Shown: one piece after another, positions 48,006-59,303 of the stretch
Layout of the letters: the number at the start of each line of letters is the position of its first letter
How positions within the stretch are numbered: position 1 is the first letter of the stretch
Assembly (NCBI GenBank): GCA_018894105.1
Contig: CM032121.1
Span: 7,172,507-7,236,506 of the forward strand
Direction of reading: 5' to 3'
DNA from: Jacaranda mimosifolia
Taxonomy: Eukaryota > Streptophyta > Magnoliopsida > Lamiales > Bignoniaceae
Length of the DNA: 64,000 nt
The notes under the pieces: model-generated
Told to the model about the DNA's origin: nothing
What the model saw: the letters and a program-made list of their open reading frames with translations, nothing else
The model's database searches: none
Program-made: the position numbers and the translations under genes

Positions 48006-50396
48006 ATGGCCCAAAGGTGCAATCCCTCCTCTTCCTCCACCTCCACCGCTGCCGTAAAGAGGTCCATGCCGTCTGCTTCTCACAACATTGCCAATCTTGC
48101 CTCCTCTTCCAACTCGCAACTCTTCTAACTCAAATTTGATTGTATTATATCTATCTTTGAACAGGAAAATCTCTGTATGAATCAGTATCTAATATGTTTT
48201 CTCTGTGTATATATGTATATGTAGGTCTGTTGTTGGGGAGATCACAATAAAAAAACTCCTGTTATCTGAGGCGATCACACTTCCTGTGACGATCACTGTG
48301 GCGTATGCCTCTTGGAGGATGGCAGACAACCACGTCGATGCTATTTTGCTGACTGATGCTGATGGCTTCCTTTCCAGAATTTCACTGATAAGGTAATTTA
48401 CTGGTCTAAGTAATTAGCTAGCATTCTCTATGTATTCATTCTATTTTTTAGTTTTCTTTGATTTCTAATTTAATTCATCTTTTGTGCATTTACTTAATTG
48501 AATTTTACTGTTTCTTCTCATTCTTTTTTGTTCATTTGGTGCGGAGGCCATACCAGGGAAGGTTGTACCTGAGGATTTGAATCCAGGCAGGACAAAAACT
48601 TCGCAAGTCATGACAAGAGATCCAAAGTTTGGCACGTCATATTGTTTGGCTTCTGAGGCTTTGCATATGAAGGTTGAAGGTTGCATTTTCTTTTCTGCGT
48701 CTTGTTTGCTTATGGAGTGTTTGTTTTGCTAGTAAGATTTGGAGTTCGAATTTGAGTTTTCGGTTGTGTGCATGAGGCAACTTAAGCATGATTATTAAAG
48801 CATGATAATCACAATTTACCTCTTTAGTTTTTTATCTTTATAGGGAAATTCTTCCACCTCCCTATTTATTAGAATAGTTCAATTATAGAAGTGTTCGATA
48901 TGACAAAATGCCTTTACAAAGTCATATCAAGAATGGAAAATGTTGAGGGAAGAGGAAGTGGCATTGCAGCCGCAACTGAAGGTGTTAGTTCCCCACTTTA
49001 ATGTTTATTTGTGGTTCGAATTAGGAAAATGAGCTAATGCTCAGTGTTAGAGAAGTAACTTTGATCTGCAGATGCTAACTTTCTCCCAAACTCTGTAGTC
49101 TTATGAAGATTTGTGACTGATTTTTACTGTAAGTAGGGAACATTTTCTTGTAATGCATATGAAGGAAACCATTTGGTGATTCTAAACTTAAGTTGCACAT
49201 TTTCTTGCAATGCATATGATTGGTTATTTTGGAGTATAAAAAACTTTCCTCCATAGTGTTTATTTTTGGAGTATTTATATTTTTATTCGCATAACGCCAT
49301 CTAATCTTGATAAAAATTTCTATTGGTTTTTTAGCTTTCTTCTGTATTTCAGTGCCATCACCCTTCAAGAGTACTTATATATCCATTGTCATTTTTTATG
49401 ATCATAGGTATACCTTACTTGCTGATAGTTTGTGACGATAGTTTGTTTGGCATTGTTTTATGTTACTAAGTTTGTAACACTGTCATGTAGGGTTCCATTT
49501 GTATCACATTCAGATCCTGTTTATGTTGTTGCTAGAAAAATGCATTTGTTCCGTGTTTATTATGTTCTTGTTATGGAAGGAAAAAAGATTCTGGGGATAC
49601 TCAGGTATAATCTTTGATCTTTGATGAGAAAACTATGCTTCTCCTAACATATTTTAAATTGACATGTGCTCATGGTTGAATTTCTGGAAATTTTATTTTA
49701 GTTCAAATGATGTACTTACGTGTGTTGTTATCCCAGAACTCTCCCCTGAGCTAACTCCAGTTGAAAAGGTTTGACAGCTTATTTAGTTTTATTGGTTTCA
49801 GTTTGCAAAATATGCCATGTATTTTCCTGATATTGCATCCACCAATAACTCAACTAACTTAATATCCTTTTGTACAATTTATTTTTCTCAAGGTAACGAC
49901 GCCTAACCCTGAATGTGCAACGATCGATACAACTATTCTTGAAGCATTGCATATAATGCATGATGGGAACTTCTGTCTTCCCATTGTTGATGGAGGTGAG
50001 TACTACTTTCACATTTTTTCTTTTTCATTCTAAAAAATTTAACATTATTTTCTTGACAGATGGACGAGTTTCAGTCTGTGTGGGTGTTTTGCAGATAACT
50101 ACTGCAGCAGCAAGTTCCCTGGTAGAAGTTTTTTCTATTGATTGCCACAGACCAAGTGCAGCAACATTTGTGCATTATGTTTGTTTTTCTTTGTTTTCTT
50201 AATGCCTTTTGCTTATTTGTAATGGGAGAATTAAGTTCGCTTAATTTTTTTTGTTCTCAATGGTGGAATTAGTAATCTTACAAATTTTTGGGATTCAGTA
50301 CTTAATTCGGAGATCCTTGATGATTATGAAACTAACAGGTCTTGGTTTGACTTTTCTTGTGAATTATCTAACTGGTGATTGAGATGCTCTTGTGTA
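48006..50396 (+). pseudogene. CBS/PB1-domain protein pseudogene, copy C (truncated by retrotransposon)
   Basis: It starts with a serine-rich N-terminal exon (ATG at 48006, MAQRCNPSSSSTSTAAVKRS). Next come CBS blocks 48225-48392 (GEITIKKLLLSEAITLPVTI), about 48545-48679, about 48842-48980 (VFDMTKCLYKVI), about 49352-49407, 49491-49605, about 49701-49768, about 49892-49995 (TIDTTILEALHIMHDGNF) and 50061-50121. Lesions: a 1-base deletion at the end of the first CBS exon (ATTTCACTG against ATTCTCACTG in A), loss of the acceptor before the second CBS block (GTGCGG against GTGTAG), and a TAG in the VFDMTK exon. The gene is cut at 50396-50401 by the LTR retrotransposon, so the PB1 and tail-anchor exons are missing from this window. 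Confidence 0.8.
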
Positions 50397-50401
50397 CTAA
50401 T

Positions 50402-51163
50402 TGATATGGGATAGCCCAACGGGCTCGACTCAAATACCGTAGACCTAAGGATGTAGTGCCAGGCCCATCTCATACCCAGGGCCCAATGGTGCTACGGACG
50501 TCAGGTGACCCAAATCGACCATACAGATCGACGTCGTACTTTGGCGGGCAGGCACTCGACTGGGTCACAGACAAGGCTGCTGGTTGACTCTTCAACCATG
50601 GCGCTCGTCCACCTCTCATGCCACGCGCCAACCCATCATAAGGTCGACCCTGCCACCGACCATGGAGGTCAACTCGGCGCAAAATCAAATCTGCCGCATT
50701 AAATGCCCTATAGGCAGCATGCTTTCGCATTAATGGCCACTGCCACCCTAGTACCGCCCATGCTGCAGCACTAGGTAGGAGGCGCATCTACAGTGTACTA
50801 ACCTGCCCATGAAACCTGGAAATGTAGCCACCTGGAATAGTACAGGAATGAGAGATGACCTAATACCCCTTATGCAATGACAAGGATCCTTCCTATATGG
50901 CCAGGGCATCTCAGACAAATCCCCTCTGGGAGAATGCTATAAATACTCCCACTCCAACCTCTCAAAAGGTATGCCATTCTATGCCAAAAAGCCCTCACTC
51001 CGCTTTGAGCGTCGGAGTGCCTAAGCCGAGGGCACCTCAGCTAGCCTGATGTTTGCTCGTGATTGCAGAACTCAGCCTAATTATCATCATATATCGACTA
51101 CCGAGGTCGAACACTTCCAAACTTACCATATGATCTAGCTTAAAACGGATTTCACTCTCATCA
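50402..51163 (+). repeat. 5' LTR of the Tat-type element
   Basis: The 762-bp LTR starts TGATATGGGATAGCCC and ends CTCATCA. It shares its ends and inner blocks with the solo LTRs at 3250 and 38170, which lie in the opposite orientation. Confidence 0.9.
50938..50945 (+). promoter_or_regulatory. TATA box in the 5' LTR
   Basis: TATAAATA sits in GC-rich surroundings in the LTR. The solo LTRs have the matching TATA-like sequence at the equivalent place on the - strand. Confidence 0.65.
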
Positions 51164-51182
51164 TTTGGCGCTGTCTGTGGGA
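51164..51182 (+). promoter_or_regulatory. Primer-binding site region
   Basis: TTTGGCGCTGTCTGTGGG directly follows the LTR end. TGGCGC at this position is the usual start of a tRNA 3'-end complement in this lineage. I do not assign the tRNA. Confidence 0.7.
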
Positions 51183-51203
51183 AACTTGAGTTCGCTATTG
51201 AAA

Positions 51204-52753
51204 ATGGTGAACACTAGGCGAGCCCCATCGAAAAGAGAAGAAAACAGGAGGTCTAGCTCTCTCCTTCCTCGACCTCAGCAAGAAGTTGGTGCGCCAGGGT
51301 TGGGCACCCAGCCAGAACAAGTGGTCACCCTAACCATGCCTTAATTAATGCAACTCATCAGCGAGCAGATATCCGCCCAGATTTTAGCTCAACTTTCAGC
51401 AGCTTTAAATCAACACATCGTACAACCGTAGCCAGCAGCAAGTGCAACGCCGCAACCCGCGGCTCCGGAGGAGAGACCGCTAGAGAAAATTAGGATCGAC
51501 TAGAGTCCAGAAGGCTTCCCTCGAGGCGCGAAGTAAGCCCAGGCCTTTTTCCAAGGGAAGTGGCCCGACCCATGCCCCGCGAGGAGGTTGCAGATTTTGT
51601 TGATCATGGCATTCATCCCATTCGAGCCCCGCAGTGCAATAAGGTCGAATGCTCGAGACCCCACTTGAACAGAAACACATCCCAAGCTGACAGGGAAGAA
51701 TGGGAGGAAGTATCCCACCAAGTCCAATTGTTGAATCGGCGATTGGAAGAGATCTCGAGGAGAAACACAGAGAAAAACTACAATCAAGAAGGGCTGCCGA
51801 GGTTCCAAATGGAGAGAGATTCACCATTCGTCCAGGATATCATCAACGAATGCATTGCCGTCGACGCCAAAATTTTGACTGGCCTGCCCCAATATAATGG
51901 CTCGTCGAACCTAAATGAGCACATGATGCAGCTGCACGGGCATAGCGATTACATCCATGCCAAGATGTTAGTAACCATATTTCAGAGAATGGCGTTGGAC
52001 TGGTTCGTTAAGCTGGAACCGGCGTCAATATACTCGTACGACCAATTGTGCGATAAGTTTTTACACCAGTTCGCAAGCAGGAGGAATGCAAAATTCCTAC
52101 ACACCCATTTACACATGGTGAAACAGAATGAAGGGGAATCCCTTCGAGACTTTTTTACTAGATTTAACATAAAAGAATTGAAGATCGACAGCCCACGAAT
52201 CAAGTTCCTGATCGACGTATTATTTTTAGGCCTCAGACATAAGGAATGCTCCAATGTATTGGTGTGTGAATAGCCCAGGTCGATGGAGGAGCTCCTCGAC
52301 CTCGCAGAAAGGTACATGACTCAAGAGGAGATAAATAAACTGAAGTATGGCAATTTCGAGGTCGAGAAGAAGAAAAGCAAGGAGAAAGACGACCGCCAGC
52401 TCAATGAGGGACGTCGATCACCCATCAAACGCTTCCACGACTATCCTCCACTTAACCTCTTGAGGAAGGAGGTGTTGTTTGCTATTCAGCACGATAATCT
52501 CCTTAAGAGGCCTAGGAAACTGACCGAGATAGAAGCTATGAAAAAGTCAAAGAAATACTGCGACTTTTATAGGCAAAAAAGGCATGGCACAGAAGATTGT
52601 TTCAATTTGCATGATGCGATCAAAAGGCTGATCAGGCAGGGTCATCTGAAAAAATACGTCGACGAGCATGCCAGGCACGAAGAGGGCAAAATCGATTGGA
52701 CTCCCCGTAGAGAATGGTCGGCTAGCCCGAGAAGAGAAGATAAAGCAAAATAG
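51204..52753 (+). pseudogene. gag: Broken gag of the Tat-type element
   Basis: The frame opens at 51204 (MVNTRRAPSKREENRR) but is soon stopped (TAA near 51342, TAG near 51430). The main capsid part is open at 51560-52273, with the retrotransposon gag signature around LTGLPQYNGSSNLNEHM, MALDWFVKLEP and FTRFNIKELKI. A stop at 52271 precedes a third segment, 52283-52753. That segment holds a zinc-knuckle-like CDFYRQKRHGTEDC (Cys-Cys spacing unusual, as in Tat/Athila gag). It would assemble the particle but cannot be made as one protein here. Confidence 0.8.
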
Positions 52754-52952
52754 ACTAGCCCAGGAACCCCACCCATCCATTCGAGGAGTCATCGATATGA
52801 TTGCAGGAGGTCCCACTGGGGGAGACTCAAGGTCTGCTAGAAAATAGACCCAAAGGCAACTGGAGTCGACCAAATCAGCCAAGGTCGAAACAGTTTTCCA
52901 GCTTTCAACCAGCATAGAACCAATCTCCTTCACCGAGTCTGACCTTGATCAT

Positions 52953-53320
52953 TTGGAGAATAGAGGAGTCGATCGAAAGATAGATTGCCCTATGGTGGTA
53001 ATGCTCGAAATAACCAATTTCGAAGTAAGGAAGATCTTGGTCAACAATGGCAGTTCTATGAACATCATATTTTTGTCCACCTTGAACATGATGAATTTGG
53101 GACAATTAAAGTTTGAGCCAGTCCGAACGCCGATGGTCAGATTTGGGGGGTCCGAGATCACCCCGGAGGGATCTATTAATCTATCTACATCCTTTGGATA
53201 GGGCCTCCGCAGTAGAACTTTGATGATCAACTACCTGGTAGTCGACGCTCCATTTACCTACAATATCATCATTGGATGACCTACCCTAAACGATTTTAGG
53301 GCCATTGTCTCGACCTATCA
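52953..53320 (+). pseudogene. Aspartic protease domain, active site altered
   Basis: The domain surrounds ILVNNGSSMNIIF. The family motif has Asp before NGSS or TGSS, and here Asn replaces that catalytic residue. The frame stops at 53199-53201, and a further protease-like stretch follows with IIIG. Activity is therefore unlikely. Confidence 0.7.
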
Positions 53321-53717
53321 TATAAATATCAAATTCCCAACCCCAGCAGGAGTAGGGGAACTTTTGTGTAATCTTAAGGATGCATGGCGTTGCTATACCA
53401 TTTCGGTCGAGTCCAATGAACAGAACAAGCGAACTCAGCTGAAGCCATCAGGAGACGCCCCCGTAGCGAAACCCGAGGAGGGATCTTCATCTAAGAAGAG
53501 GAAGTTAGAAGACACCCGGGTCAAGCCCGTTGGGGAGTTCAAAATAATAGAGCTAGAACTTGAAAACCATGACAAGGCAACTCGGGTCGGAAGCGATTTG
53601 GGCGACCATTTGGAATGCCTCATGGTCGATTTCCTTTGAAGAAACATCGATGTGTTCGCATAGAAAGCCTCCGAACTCCAAGGAATCAACCCGAGTGTTA
53701 TTGTCCATTATCTCAAC

Positions 53718-54452
53718 ATGGACCCTTCCTACAAGCCGGTGAGGCAGAAGACAGGAACCTTCAATGCAGAGAGGTCTCAAATCATCGAAGAGGAGGTCAA
53801 CAAGCTACTAGAGGCAGGATATATTGTAGAAATTCAGTACTGTTCTTGGCTTTGTAATGTTGTACTTGTCCCCAAGAATGAGGGGAAGTGGCGCATGTGT
53901 AATGATTTCACTGATTTGAATAAAGCTTGCCCTAAGGATCTTTACCCCCTGCCTCGCATAGATCTATTAGTGGATTCTACAGCTGGTTGTGAACTATTGA
54001 GCATGATGGATGCCTTTCAAGGCTACTATCAAATATTCATGGCACCCGAGGACAGGGACAAGACCTCTTTCGTCGTCCCCAATGAAGTGTACTGTTTCTT
54101 AGTTATGCCCTATGGGCTCAAAAATGTGGGGGCAACGTACCAAAAATTGGTCAAATTTATGTTCAAGAGCGAGATCGAAAAATTGATGGAGGTCTACGTC
54201 GATGACATGATTGTCAAAACAGAGAAAGTCGAGGACCACCTAACTGACATCGACCACACCTTGTCTATACTAAAGGCGTTCAGCATGAAACTCAACCCCA
54301 ATAAGTGCACCTTTGGAGTTCGAGGAGGCAAGTTCCTTGGCTACATGGTCAGTCAGAGGGGGATTGAAGCGAACCCGCATAAGATCCAGGCAGTTCTAGA
54401 CATTGCCCCACCCCACATTGTTCGAGACGTACAACATTGGTCATTAGAATAA
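53718..54452 (+). pseudogene. Reverse transcriptase domain of the Tat-type element
   Basis: This 244-codon open stretch covers fingers and palm: AGYIVEIQYCSWLCNVVLV, KWRMCNDFTDLNKACPKD, the first catalytic Asp in LLSMMDAFQGYYQI, and the YVDDMIVK box with both Asp residues intact. The thumb side (GYMVSQRGIEANPHKIQA) follows, and the frame breaks at about 54450. Confidence 0.85.
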
Positions 54453-54602
54453 TAGCCCTCGGCAGATTCATTGCATGACTAGCCGACAAGAGTCTTCCTT
54501 TCTTCAAAATACTCAGAAATGCAAAAAAATTGGGGTTTCAGTGGACTGAATAATGTGACCTAGGCTCTTGTCGAACTCAAGCAATACCCGTCCTCGCTAC
54601 CT

Positions 54603-55006
54603 TTGCTCGCCAAACCCGAGCTGGGAGAAGTTTTACAACTTTACCTAGCCGCATCGACTGCCTTGATCAGTTCAGTATTGGCATCGACGAGAGGCGACAC
54701 TCACCGACCTGTGTATTACTGCAGTAAGGCCTTGCACGAGCCTGAACATAATTACTTGGAGATCGAGAAGTTTGCTCTCGCCCTCATTACAATAGCATTA
54801 AAATTACGATCTTACTTCTTATCTCATGCGATCGTAATCCTGACTAATGAGCCATTGAAACAAGTATTGTCGAAACCTAACACGTCAGGTTGACTCACTA
54901 AATGGGTCATCGAGCTTGGGGAGTTCGACATCACATTCCAACCGTGAACAACCATAAAAGGACAGGTCCTGGCTGATTTTGTCACCGAAAGACTCAACCT
55001 CCCAGA
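54603..55006 (+). pseudogene. First RNase H domain of the Tat-type element
   Basis: LYLAASTALISSVLA, PVYYCSKALHEPEHNYLEIE and TNEPLKQVLSKP are typical of the RNase H joined to Ty3/gypsy reverse transcriptase. In-frame stops occur at about 54891 and 54945. Confidence 0.75.
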
Positions 55007-55034
55007 CTAACTCGGTCAGGAATCCTCTATTTAG

Positions 55035-55450
55035 ACTTTACACATCGACAGATCAGCAACCACGTCGGGAGGCGGCATTGGTGTTTCTCTTCGCTCCCTA
55101 CTCGCAAAGGAGCATGATTTTGCAATAAAGCTTGACTTCCCAGTCATCAGTAACGAAGCAGAGTATAAAACTCTCATCGCTGGAATGAACATGGCAGCAA
55201 CTCGGGGCGTCGAGCAGCTAGTAGCGATCACTGACTCCCAGTTAGTGGCCGAGCAAGTCGAAGGAAACTTCGAAGCCAAGGAAGCCAAAATGGGCCAGTG
55301 CTTGGCCAAGGTGAAACGATTACAGTGGTCATTCAAGAGCTTCACCTTGAGCCAGGTTCCCCAAACAGAGAATAAGTAGGCAAACACACTTTCAAAGTTC
55401 GCTAGCTCGATGAAGGGAACTAGAAAAAGAACTATAGCGTTGTTGCTAGC
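55035..55450 (+). pseudogene. Second (archaeal-like) RNase H domain of the Tat-type element
   Basis: HIDRSATTSGGGIGVSL, SNEAEYKTLIAGMNMA and AITDSQLVAEQVEG form the HIDG..S/NEAEY/SDSQL pattern of the extra RNase H known from plant Tat elements. The first motif has Arg where Gly is usual (HIDRS), and a stop interrupts at about 55377. Confidence 0.75.
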
Positions 55451-55679
55451 CAACAAACCATGTATCTATACCAACGATCAGAACCTCATCGCAAGCATCG
55501 GGAGATAGCACCCTCCTGGCAAGACCCAATCAAGCTCTACCTAAGCCAAGCGACAATCCCCGACGACGAAAAGAAGGCTCGCAGCTTAGAGGAAAGGCAG
55601 CCAAATTTGCCCTCGACGAACACAAACAGCTCTACAAGAGGTCGATATCAGGACCACCACTTAAATGCTTAACACTCGA

Positions 55680-56730
55680 AGAGGCAAATGAAATACTTCA
55701 CAAGATTCATGCCGACATCTGCAGCAATCATTTTGGAGGTCGGTCCTTGGCCCACAAAGTTGTCAGATACAATTATTTTTGGCCTACCTTATTAAAAGAT
55801 TCAGTTGACTTCGCTAGAAAACGCCCGTCGTGCCAGCTTCACTCGAACATACTGCACCAGCCAGCTGCATCGATGGTAAACGTCTAGATCACGTGGCCAT
55901 TCAACTAGTGGGGAATCGACATAGTTGGATCTCTCCCAAAAACATCTGGTCAACAAAAATTTATCATCGTTGCGGTCGAGTACTTCAGTAAATGGGTTGA
56001 AGCGGAAACAGTTCCAAAAATCACCAACGCGGCCATCAAGAGCTTCATTTGGAAGAACATAATATATCGCTTTGGTTTGCCCAAAGTTCTGATCTTGGCC
56101 AACGGACCCAATTTCAAAGTAAGAGCACAAGAAAATTATGCGAGGCTTTGGGAATATGCCAACACTTTATGTTGGTGGGAAACCCCCATGCTAATGGTTA
56201 GATAGATGTCACGAACAGAACAGTTCTCGACTACCTCAAAGGTCGAATAGCAGGAACATGGGCGAGTTGGGCAGACGACCTCCCAGGGATGCTGGGGGCA
56301 TACAGAACCACACCTCAAACAGCCATGGGCTGCAGCCCCTTCAACTTGATCTATGGCTCCGAGGCAGTGATTCCATCTGAATTGTTGCAACACATAGCCT
56401 GAGTGATTTATTATAACCCGATCAGAAATGCAACAGAAATGACCCTTGACCTAATCATCATCGACGAGCTACACCACACAACCTACAACACAATGCAGCG
56501 ATTTCGGTAAAAAATGACGGAACGTTACAACAAGGCAGTTCGACCTCGTAGTTTCAAAGTCGGTGACCTAGTCTTCAAGATAGTCGAAGTATTGAGAAAT
56601 GTGGGAAAACTCGACCCAAAATGGGAGGGACCCTACTCCGCGGTCAAAATGTTGAAACACAATGCATATCGACTAGTAGACACACGGGCAATAAACTACT
56701 ACGACCTTGGAACACTGTAAATATAAGGAA
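55680..56730 (+). pseudogene. Integrase region of the Tat-type element, several breaks
   Basis: The zinc-binding part has IHADICSNHFGGRS and KRPSCQ, so one Cys of the HHCC set is replaced. The core has GIDIVGSLPKT and YFSKWVEAE. At the second catalytic Asp the sequence reads ILANGPNF, with Ala in place of Asp. C-terminal parts lie at 56220-56400 (RTVLDYLKGRIAGTWASW, AYRTTPQTAMGCSPF) and 56514-56720 (RPRSFKVGDLVFK, LDPKWEGPYS). Stops and frame changes occur throughout. Confidence 0.8.
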
Positions 56731-56835
56731 ACTTTATGTTTAAAAAGGCTACTGGCCACCATTGTATTTCCTCGCAGAAATGAAAGTTTATGGAAATTCT
56801 TGCGAATACCTACTTGCATAAGTTGATTACTTGCC

Positions 56836-57059
56836 GTCGACCCATAGTCAACCAAGCAAGCTTCTAGCTACCAAGTTAAGGCTTCACTACCAAGACCAAA
56901 TTGTCGACCCCATAGTCGACCAAGTAGGCTTCTAGTCGCTAAGTCAAGGCTTCACTACCAAGACCAAATTATCGACCCCGTAGTCGACTAAGCAGGCTTT
57001 TAGCCACCAAGTTAAGGCTTCACTGCCAAGACCAAATTGTCGTCCCCGTAGTCGACCAA
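56836..57059 (+). repeat. 68-bp tandem repeat, about 3.3 units
   Basis: Units start at 56836, 56903, 56971 and 57039 with (G/A)TCG(A/T)CCC. They contain TAGTC(G/A)AC(C/T)AAGCA(G/A)GCTT and AAGGCTTCACT(A/G)CCAAGACC. The array lies between the integrase end and the antisense gene. Confidence 0.92.
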
Positions 57060-57390
57060 TTATAAGAGTTTATCATTAATTATCTTGTTCAATTAAGTAA
57101 TCGATGTGATAGATTGCAGATAAATTGGACATACATAACGTGAATTAAAATATGTGTTGGATTAGGTAATCATGGTTCAATAGACAGCGATCTTGAACTC
57201 ATTTTACCAAAATTTAACAACACAAACACTCAACTACAACCTTTATTATTTTTAAAGAATGATAAAAGAACGCATGTCATTCAAATAAACAAACGTGTAC
57301 GAATAGCAAAAGAAGTACTTTATTCATTTCAAAAATTTCGGTTACAAATATCTGAATAAGTACATCAACTGGAATAAAAATACATCAGTG
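57060..57390 (-). other. Putative 3' untranslated region of the antisense gene
   Basis: AT-rich sequence. On the - strand an AATAAA (57319-57324) lies downstream of the antisense coding region and is a candidate poly-A signal. Confidence 0.45.
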
Positions 57391-57581
57391 TAGGAGCATC
57401 AACTAGACCCAGCGCCCTCGTCGTACCCCCCTCGACCACCCTCCTCAATAGCTTGTTCGAGTTCAATGGTCGAAGGAATCGGAATAAAAACCATCGTGGG
57501 ATCACTCACCCTCAGCTTGGGCTTCACAACAACAACAGGAACAGTGGCCCATCACCGACTGAGAGGGCCTAGCCTCATCTG

Positions 57582-59139
57582 TTAGAAAACTCCCATCCAA
57601 CGAGGAAGGTACGCGGCAGCGTCGACCATGCCATCTTGAACCTCGAAGGCAAACTCGCTGGCAAAGGCAAATTCCTCTGCCGCTTTCCTTTGCACCTCGG
57701 TCAGAGGCACGACAGGTGGAGCCTCTGCAACTCTTTCGACCACATGAGCCTCCATAGCTCCCTCTTCAGCGATAGCTTCCTCGTCCTTAGGGTACGGATG
57801 CAGCTGCTCATTGAGGAGATGGCTGAGGTGTTCCCTATCCTCGGGTCGAAAAGAATAGCCTAGAAATTTCAACTGCTTAAGGGCCTTGTCAAACGCACTC
57901 CGGGTGTCATCCAAGGAGAACATAATGCTCTCATCCTGGAATGTCGGGCAGAGCATAAACTGCTGCACTGCATCTCACCATATCAGCAGCATCTTCCTGT
58001 AAAATTCAGCTCGAGCTTCATCGAGCGCTGTCCTCTGACCAGCTGACCGACCAGACTCGTAGTCGAGCTGCGCATCCACCCTACTCTGCTTAAGCAGCTC
58101 ATCCATTCTGGTCCTCTCCTCAATGGAGGTAACCAACTGAGTATCTTTCAATCAGAGCTGATTGTTAAGTTTCCCAACCATCATGGCCAGCTCCTTGACC
58201 CTGGTCTGGGAAGACTTGAGCTGATCTTTTAGTATCTCCATATCCCCACTCTCCTGTAAGTGCTCACGGTCGGCAAGGGCCAGCTCTGACCTTCTATAGA
58301 AATGGTAGCCCAGCTAGACCTGCTGCTAGCAAGCCCAGCTGGGTTGGCGATGAGGCTTCCACCTGACCAAACTCGACCAGATCTCGAACAAAGGTATTGG
58401 GCCAAGTTGGAGTTAGATTCCCTGGTATCTCGACATGCCCCATCCACCAGCCCCTCAGGATATTGAAACCCCCGGCCACTCGAATATACAAATAATATTT
58501 TTTCCACTCTTGCCCATAAGAAGAGGTCGGGGTGACAAGAAATTTACGGCAGGATCGAGCAGTGAGATAATAAAAACCCAACTAGTCAGTGCTAACCGAC
58601 TTGCGGGACATTCGAAGATGAAAAAGATTGGAGAAGTCGTCAAAGTTGGCAGGCTGGTTGAATATGTGCATTAAGACGATAAAGCTGTAAATGGTTGAAA
58701 AACAGTTCAGCAACAGTTGGGTTATACATACTTGTAAACCCTTAAGTAGGTCGACTATAAGACCACCTAAGGGGAACCTAAGACCACACCTAAAGGCATC
58801 CTTAAACATAGTTATAAAACCAACCAGGGGTCGATGCATCCGACCAGAAGGCCCAGGTGTTAAAAACTCATACTCAGCGGGAACATGATACAACTGCCTA
58901 ATGTGCCTTAAATCAGCGGGGGTGATCGTAGACACTATTTCACTATAATGATCAGGGGTAAATAATTGACCACGTGGTGGGAGAGCCTGACTTGGGCTAG
59001 CTCCATCACCTTTGCGATTGCTGCTCGAGCTATTGGAACTCGAGCTGCTCAACTCCTCTAATGAACCCCCAAGCCTATTAGAGTGAGTAACCTTCTTGTC
59101 CTCTCCATGACTACCCTCAGAATCGGACAAATGCAACAT
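57582..59139 (-). pseudogene. Antisense gene of the Tat-type element (Transposase_28-like), disrupted
   Basis: On the - strand the ATG at 59139 opens a frame that starts with a serine-rich acidic stretch (LHLSDSEGSHGEDKK). It then shows ITPADLRHIRQLYHVP, AEYEFLTPGPSGR and FRCGLRFPLGG, which resemble the plant family called putative gypsy-type transposon (Transposase_28). A TAG at 58584-58582 interrupts it, and the same frame continues (FYYLTARSCRKFLV) to 58294. Frameshifted but coherent pieces continue to 57582, including FRPEDREHLSHLLNEQLHPY. Extra antisense genes of this kind are known near the 3' end of Tat elements. Their function is unknown to me. Confidence 0.7.
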
Positions 59140-59295
59140 GGCTACAACAAAGGAACAACGCTAAGGAAAGCGAGGTTAGAGACTTACTCTTTCTCGGTGA
59201 ACAAAAAGCACAGTATGGTAGTAGCAAATGCAGTTCGCTCAAGGCTCGACTAGACGCGAAGGCAGTAAAAGTAAAAATGAGTACTTAACCACGCT

Positions 59296-59303
59296 TATTT
59301 ATA
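59296..59303 (-). promoter_or_regulatory. TATA box of the antisense gene
   Basis: TATAAATA on the - strand lies 157 bp upstream of the antisense start codon at 59139, within locally GC-rich sequence. Confidence 0.55.

Noticed and set aside
57636..57863. + strand frame opposite the antisense gene
   Set aside because: The - strand frame has the coherent family-like sequence; this one is its shadow.
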